From Hymenobacter guriensis (lineage in GTDB: Bacteria > Bacteroidota > Bacteroidia > Cytophagales > Hymenobacteraceae): 64,000 nucleotides of DNA. The notes beneath the pieces were generated by a model, which had not been told where the DNA came from, did not search any database, and saw nothing but the letters and a program-made list of their open reading frames with translations. The position numbers and the translations under genes were made by a program. Where the stretch lies: positions 62,001 to 126,000 of the forward strand of contig NZ_JADWYK010000002.1 of assembly GCF_015773195.1 (NCBI RefSeq). Reading direction: 5' to 3'. Positions 60,031 through 64,000 of this stretch are shown one piece after another; positions within the stretch are counted from its first letter, which is position 1; every line of letters starts with the position of its first letter.

Positions 60031-60738
60031 CTACTCAATCTTGTTCATGCGCTCCTTCACAGCTTCGAGGGCCACGCGCATGTTCACAATGTCGGCGCGG
60101 GCAGCTTCCTGCTCTTTCAGGTTCATGTCGATCTGGTTGTTGTACTGCTGCAGCTCGGTGGCATTCTGCACCAGCTGCTGCTGAATTTCCAGCTTCTTGG
60201 CTTTGTTTTTCTCGATGTCCTTTTTGATGGCATCGGCCTTCTGAATTACCGTCATGTGGTTGTTCTGCGAGGCTACGAGGGCTTTTTCGGCTTCAGCCAC
60301 CTGCAGGGCCAAGTCTTCGCGGTAGAGCATGCGGGCGAAATCCTTCAGGTAGTTTTCGCCGGCTTTCCACTGCACAGGGGTAGCATCCTTGCTCAGGTAA
60401 GCGTTGCCCAGGTCAATAGACCACCATACGGAGGTACCGGTAGGCGTTGCATCTACTTTGCTGATGATGCGGATAGGCGTTTTCGAAATAGCTTCTACCA
60501 CCACGCCGTCCATGGTGTAGACGCCTTTATCGGCCTTCACTTTGCCGACTTTTTCGGTAATCCATTTCAGCCACGAGTCATCCACCCGCTTGCTGTCGAG
60601 CTGGATGGTTACGCGCTGGCCTTTGCGCGGAATGCCTTTGATGGCCATGTCTGTTTCATCCACGGGTGACTTCTGCGCGTAGCCAGTCACCGTCAAAACG
60701 AACATCAACAGCAGGGTTAGGAGTACGCCTGGTTTCAT
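60031..60738 (-). CDS. Exported hypothetical protein with C-terminal coiled coil
   Basis: Not recognised. 235 residues with a signal peptide (MKPGVLLTLLLMFVLTVTGYAQ). Residues 30-125 are a beta-rich domain containing KGQRVTIQLDSKRVDDSWLKWITEKVGKVK and TGTSVWWSIDLGNAYLS, resembling a domain common among Bacteroidota periplasmic proteins. Residues 140-235 form a coiled coil (EAEKALVASQNNHMTVIQKADAIKKDIEKNKAKKLEIQQQLVQN). No operon partner. Confidence 0.82.
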   Translation of the reverse strand: MKPGVLLTLLLMFVLTVTGYAQKSPVDETDMAIKGIPRKGQRVTIQLDSKRVDDSWLKWITEKVGKVKADKGVYTMDGVVVEAISKTPIRIISKVDATPTGTSVWWSIDLGNAYLSKDATPVQWKAGENYLKDFARMLYREDLALQVAEAEKALVASQNNHMTVIQKADAIKKDIEKNKAKKLEIQQQLVQNATELQQYNNQIDMNLKEQEAARADIVNMRVALEAVKERMNKIE

Positions 60739-61016
60739 AGAAGTGAAAGTGGTTGAATGTTAAGAAAATGCAATAGGGTGGTGTGAGCCTCCAAAGGGAA
60801 GAAAAGCAACTCACCAAATTTAACTAGCTCAAACCCAAAAACCGTGCGCCGCTCGTCGTTTTTTTTCGAAGCAGCACGCTTTTGTTATATAATCACAATA
60901 GCATATTGCGTAAATACAACAGATCAAGCGTAAACTCATGGCTTTTGTGACAAACGTTACTCACTAGGCACTATTTGCACTAAACTTTTCGGCGGTAAAA
61001 CAGTTTATTCGCCCAT
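60739..61016. other. AT-rich divergent intergenic region
   Basis: A 278-bp gap between divergent genes, AT-rich in its right half (60890-61010), likely containing promoters for both sides. No clean TTTG/TAnnTTTG pair and no repeat was found. Confidence 0.6.
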
Positions 61017-61424
61017 ATGAGGGTAACTGTTTGCCGCAAAGAGCACTTCAACGCCGCCCACCGCCTGCACAACCCGGCGTGGTCGGCGGAAGAAAACGCC
61101 GACGTATTCGGCCCCTGCGCCAATGCCAACTACCACGGCCACAACTACGAACTGGTGGTACGGCTCACGGGCGGCATCAACCCCGATACGGGCTATGTGT
61201 ACGATATGAAGCGGCTGAGCGCCCTCATCAAGCGCGAGATTCTGGATACCTTTGACCACCGAAACCTGAACCTGGACACCGAGGACTTTCGCCAACTCAA
61301 CCCTACGGCTGAGAACATGGCCGTAGTTATCTGGCGCCGGCTGCGGCCTCACCTTGCGGCCGAGCTGGAGCTGTCGGTGACGCTCTACGAGACGGAGCGT
61401 AATTTTGTAGAATACCATGGATAA
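61017..61424 (+). CDS. 6-carboxy-tetrahydropterin / 6-pyruvoyl-tetrahydropterin synthase family protein
   Basis: Zinc enzyme acting on dihydroneopterin triphosphate, either QueD (queuosine path) or PTPS-like. 135 residues. Zinc ligands H15, H40 and H42 (AAHRL; NYHGHNY), catalytic cysteine C34 in FGPCANAN, and DTFDHRNLN with TAENMAVVIW after. It overlaps folE by 8 nt, so both use the GTP cyclohydrolase product line. Which of the two activities it has is unclear. Confidence 0.93.
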   Translation: MRVTVCRKEHFNAAHRLHNPAWSAEENADVFGPCANANYHGHNYELVVRLTGGINPDTGYVYDMKRLSALIKREILDTFDHRNLNLDTEDFRQLNPTAENMAVVIWRRLRPHLAAELELSVTLYETERNFVEYHG

Positions 61425-62070
61425 CCCCGCGCCCGGCGCTGCCGATTTGCACCTCCCCGCCGACCTGCGCACTCCCCTGCGGCCGGATGCCTTTGCCTTG
61501 TCGGATGACGAGAAAATAGCGGGTATCGAGCCCCACTTTCGCGCCATTATGGAGCTGCTGGGCCTCGACCTCACCGATGACAGCCTGAGTGGTACGCCGC
61601 GCCGGGTGGCCAAAATGTACGTGCAGGAGTGGTTTCGGGGCCTGAACCCCGAGCACCAGCCGGCCATGAAGCTTTTTGAGAACCGCTACCAGTACCACAA
61701 TATGCTGGTGGAGCGCGACATCACGCTGTTTTCCTGCTGCGAGCATCACTTCGTGCCTATTATCGGCAAAGCGCACGTGGCCTACCTGCCCGGAGAAAAT
61801 GTGGTGGGACTGTCGAAGCTCAACCGCGTGGTACAGTACTACGCCCGGCGGCCCCAGGTGCAAGAGCGCCTCACCTGCCAGATTGCCGAAGAGCTGAAGC
61901 GCAGTCTGCATACCGAGGATGTGGCCGTGCTCATCGAGGCCGACCACCTGTGCGTGATGAGCCGCGGCGTGAACGACACGAGCAGCAGCACCATCACGGC
62001 GGAATACGGCGGCCGGTTTGCCCAGAGCGAGCAGTATCGCGCTGAGTTTCTGCGGCTGATAGGCCGGTAG
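61417..62070 (+). CDS. folE: GTP cyclohydrolase I
   Basis: Zinc enzyme making 7,8-dihydroneopterin triphosphate from GTP, for folate and other pterins. 217 residues. Zinc and active-site motifs: DLTDDSLSGTPRRVAKMYVQEWF, ITLFSCCEHHFVPIIGKAHVAYLP, VVGLSKLNRVVQYYARRPQVQERLTCQIAEEL and CVMSRGVNDTSSSTIT. It overlaps the preceding synthase gene by 8 nt, indicating translational coupling. The TIGR01777 gene starts 61 nt downstream. Confidence 0.97.
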   Translation: MDNPAPGAADLHLPADLRTPLRPDAFALSDDEKIAGIEPHFRAIMELLGLDLTDDSLSGTPRRVAKMYVQEWFRGLNPEHQPAMKLFENRYQYHNMLVERDITLFSCCEHHFVPIIGKAHVAYLPGENVVGLSKLNRVVQYYARRPQVQERLTCQIAEELKRSLHTEDVAVLIEADHLCVMSRGVNDTSSSTITAEYGGRFAQSEQYRAEFLRLIGR

Positions 62071-62130
62071 CGGCGCGGTTGCCGTTTTTGGTTGTAGCTT
62101 GCGCGCCCAATTTTCCCACCCCGTTCGTTC

Positions 62131-63069
62131 ATGGCAACCCACGCGCAGGAAGCGGCCCGTAAAGTACTGATTGCCGGCGGCACCGGCCTGATTGGCACCC
62201 GCCTCAGCGAAATGCTCATTGATGCCGGCTACGACGTAGCCCACGTGAGCCGCCAGTCGGGGCCCACGCACTACCGGCGTTTCCGCTGGGATTTGCGCGC
62301 CGGCACCATCGACGAGGCCGCCGTGCCCTATGCCGACTATATTATAAACCTGGCCGGCTCCAGCGTTTCGGAAGGCAAGTGGACGGAGGAGCGCAAGCGC
62401 GAAATCCTGGACAGCCGCCTGGGCGGCACCAACCTGCTGGTGCGGGAACTGCGCGAGCGGCAGCACCACGTGCGGGCCTTTCTGTCGGTGTCAGCCATTG
62501 GCATCTACGGCGACGCCGGCAACCGGCTGGTAACGGAAGAAACGCCCCCGGCCCCAGCCAAGGACTTTCTGGCCGATGTGTCGAGGCGCTGGGAAGCGGC
62601 GGCGCTGGCGGCTCAGGAGCAGGGCGTGCGCACCATCATTCCGCGGGTAGGCATTGTGCTGAGTACTGAGGGTGGCGCGCTGGTACCCCTGGCCCGCACC
62701 GTAAAGATGATGGCCGGCGCGCCCCTGGGCTCGGGCCGCCAGTATATGTCCTGGATTCATCTGGATGACTTGTGCCGCCTGCTGATGCAGATGCTGGAGC
62801 AGCCGCAGTGGCAGGGCATCTACAACGCCGTGGCACCCAACCCTGTCACTAACCAAACCTTCACCGAAACGCTGGCCGGGGTGCTGCACCGCCCGCTGGT
62901 GCTGCCCAAAGTGCCGGAGTTTGGCCTGAAGCTGATGATGGGCGAAATGAGCGAAATCGTGCTGGCCTCGCAGCGGGTAAGCGCCGAGAAAGTGCTGCGG
63001 GAAGGCTTCACGTTTGAATATCCGGAGCTGAAGCCGGCACTGGAGTCCTTCTACGGAGAGGAGCTGTAA
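62131..63069 (+). CDS. TIGR01777 family NAD-dependent epimerase/dehydratase-like oxidoreductase
   Basis: Atypical SDR of the SDR39U1/YfcH group, 312 residues. Cofactor motif VLIAGGTGLIGTRLSEMLIDAGYDV at the N-terminus, then YIINLAGSSVSEGKWTEERKREILDSRLGGTNLLV and SVSAIGIYGDAGNRLVTEETPPAPAKDFLADVSRRWEAAA. The YxxxK pair is not conserved as in classical SDRs, which is normal here. The C-terminal DUF1731 segment is NPVTNQTFTETLAGVLHRPLVLPKVPEFGLKLMMGEMSEIVLASQRV. Its substrate is unknown. Confidence 0.95.
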   Translation: MATHAQEAARKVLIAGGTGLIGTRLSEMLIDAGYDVAHVSRQSGPTHYRRFRWDLRAGTIDEAAVPYADYIINLAGSSVSEGKWTEERKREILDSRLGGTNLLVRELRERQHHVRAFLSVSAIGIYGDAGNRLVTEETPPAPAKDFLADVSRRWEAAALAAQEQGVRTIIPRVGIVLSTEGGALVPLARTVKMMAGAPLGSGRQYMSWIHLDDLCRLLMQMLEQPQWQGIYNAVAPNPVTNQTFTETLAGVLHRPLVLPKVPEFGLKLMMGEMSEIVLASQRVSAEKVLREGFTFEYPELKPALESFYGEEL

Positions 63070-63084
63070 GCCTAGCGGAAAATA

Positions 63085-64000
63085 ATGCGGACACTCGCAC
63101 GGTTTCTTTTGGGGTGTCTGCTTTTTTGCCTGGCTTATTTAAACTACCGGCTGCATTACCAGCCCAAACTGACGCACGTATCCGGTGGCCTCGTCAATGA
63201 GGACGTGCTCAATCAACTGCGGTTTTTGCAGGAGCGTATGCACAACGGCGCCCCGGCCGATATGCAGAAAGTGTACCCCGAAGGCTTCGTTTATCTACAC
63301 GCGCTGTATGGCCTATCTTGCCTGGATCTGACGGCGCACCTTCCTCAGTCCAGCCCTGTGAAACAATGGGCACTAACCGAGGCGGCCTGGTCCATTGACG
63401 AAATTGACTCCCCTTCCGCACGGCTGATCTTTGATGAGGACTTGCCCTTGCCCTATGGCGCCTTTTATCAGGGGTGGCTGACCTACCTGGAAGGACGCTA
63501 CCTAGCGGTACAGCCCCCAGCCCAGCGCCCGCCCGACGTGGTTGCCCGTTACCGAAGCCGCTGCGCGCTTATTGCCCAGGCCCTCCGGCAACATTCCAGC
63601 CCTTACCTGGAAACATACCGCGGCGCTGCTTGGCCCGCCGATGCGGTTGTATGTGTAGCAGCCCTGGCGGGGCACGACCGGCTGTTTGCGGCCCAATACC
63701 AACCGGAGTTGCGGCAATGGCTCTCAGCAGCCAACACCCATTTGGATTCTTTGGGTATGATTCCGCACGCGGCTGATGCCCAAACCGGGCACGTGCTGCA
63801 GGCCGCGCGGGGCTCTTCCCAAAGCCAACTGCTCAACTTTCTGATCGAAATTGATTCGGTATATGCCCGGCAGCACTTCAACCGCTACCGCCAGCATTTT
63901 CTGACTACCCGCCTTGGCCTACCGGGCATCCGCGAAGCCGCCAACGATACCGCAGATGTAGCTGACATCGACTCTGGCCCGGTTATCCTAGGTATTGGCG
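63085..64000 (+). CDS. Membrane-anchored hypothetical protein, incomplete at window end
   Basis: Starts 15 nt after the TIGR01777 gene, ATG 63085: MRTLARFLLGCLLFCLAYLNY, an N-terminal anchor or signal. At least 305 residues are present with no stop before 64000. Internal features YPEGFVYLHALYGLSCLDL, YRGAAWPADAVVCVAALAGHD, ARGSSQSQLLNFLIEIDSVYARQHFNRYRQHFL and GLPGIREAANDTADVADIDSGPVILGIG suggest a helical-toroid fold like that of linalool dehydratase/isomerase-type domains; that is a tentative impression. Confidence 0.75.
   Translation, partial: MRTLARFLLGCLLFCLAYLNYRLHYQPKLTHVSGGLVNEDVLNQLRFLQERMHNGAPADMQKVYPEGFVYLHALYGLSCLDLTAHLPQSSPVKQWALTEAAWSIDEIDSPSARLIFDEDLPLPYGAFYQGWLTYLEGRYLAVQPPAQRPPDVVARYRSRCALIAQALRQHSSPYLETYRGAAWPADAVVCVAALAGHDRLFAAQYQPELRQWLSAANTHLDSLGMIPHAADAQTGHVLQAARGSSQSQLLNFLIEIDSVYARQHFNRYRQHFLTTRLGLPGIREAANDTADVADIDSGPVILGIG

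Overview
The window looks like chromosomal DNA from a GC-rich member of the Bacteroidota, most likely family Hymenobacteraceae (Hymenobacter or a close relative). The reasons are the T9SS type A sorting domain, DUF5723, DUF5916 and DUF5694 proteins, an MlaD-type exporter subunit beside a muramoyl amidase, the small/large methylmalonyl-CoA mutase pair, and promoters of the Bacteroidota form TTTG-N17-21-TAnnTTTG (for example TACCTTTG or TATATTTG just upstream of starts). I place it by family content only; no database search was possible. No rRNA, tRNA, CRISPR array, transposase or phage gene was seen.

Layout. 1-3.2 kb (minus): the 3' end-truncated dnaA, preceded by a 5'-nucleotidase split into two genes. 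3.4-7.7 kb (plus): mutA and mutB, which interconvert methylmalonyl-CoA and succinyl-CoA; their chaperone meaB lies at 25 kb and an acyl-CoA carboxylase beta subunit at 43-45 kb, so the propionate/branched-chain acyl-CoA route is spread through the window. 7.8-24.9 kb: a mixed accessory stretch (T9SS cargo, hypotheticals, acyltransferase, P1 peptidase, SDR, ankyrin protein, lipoprotein zinc protease, YitT protein, flavoprotein reductase, L,D-transpeptidase, acetyltransferase, CoA pyrophosphatase, outer-membrane-like proteins). 26-33.8 kb: M61 peptidase, CBM9/DUF5916 protein, and a BlaI/M56 sensor pair with three visible operators. 34-47 kb: folB, DivIVA-like protein, WD40 protein, 4'-phosphopantetheinyl transferase, redoxin, SirB1-like protein, GNAT, a DUF5694 pair, a UPF0175/DUF3368 toxin-antitoxin pair, acyl-CoA carboxylase beta, MlaD and amidase. 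47-64 kb: LptD-like protein, panB, RluA-type pseudouridine synthase, desaturase, the rpsP-rimM-trmD-rplS translation cluster, an M1 peptidase with a long C-terminal extension, a lipidated inorganic-pyrophosphatase-like pseudoenzyme, a pterin pair (PTPS/QueD and folE), a TIGR01777 epimerase and an unfinished hypothetical.

The most unusual content is between the genes. Many intergenic gaps hold short phrases that are degenerate tandems of a 7-, 8- or 9-nt word, about four or five units long, often laid out as inverted pairs (fold-backs). One such phrase has become part of the MutB linker. Two other gaps hold long perfect palindromes with a shared CGTCATGCTGAGC core, one of them nested three deep. 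Separately, 10261-10470 is an array of exactly ten 21-bp units in which TACG recurs about every 10.5 bp, the DNA helical repeat. I regard these two repeat systems, the BlaI operator set and the pyrophosphatase pseudoenzyme as the best leads.
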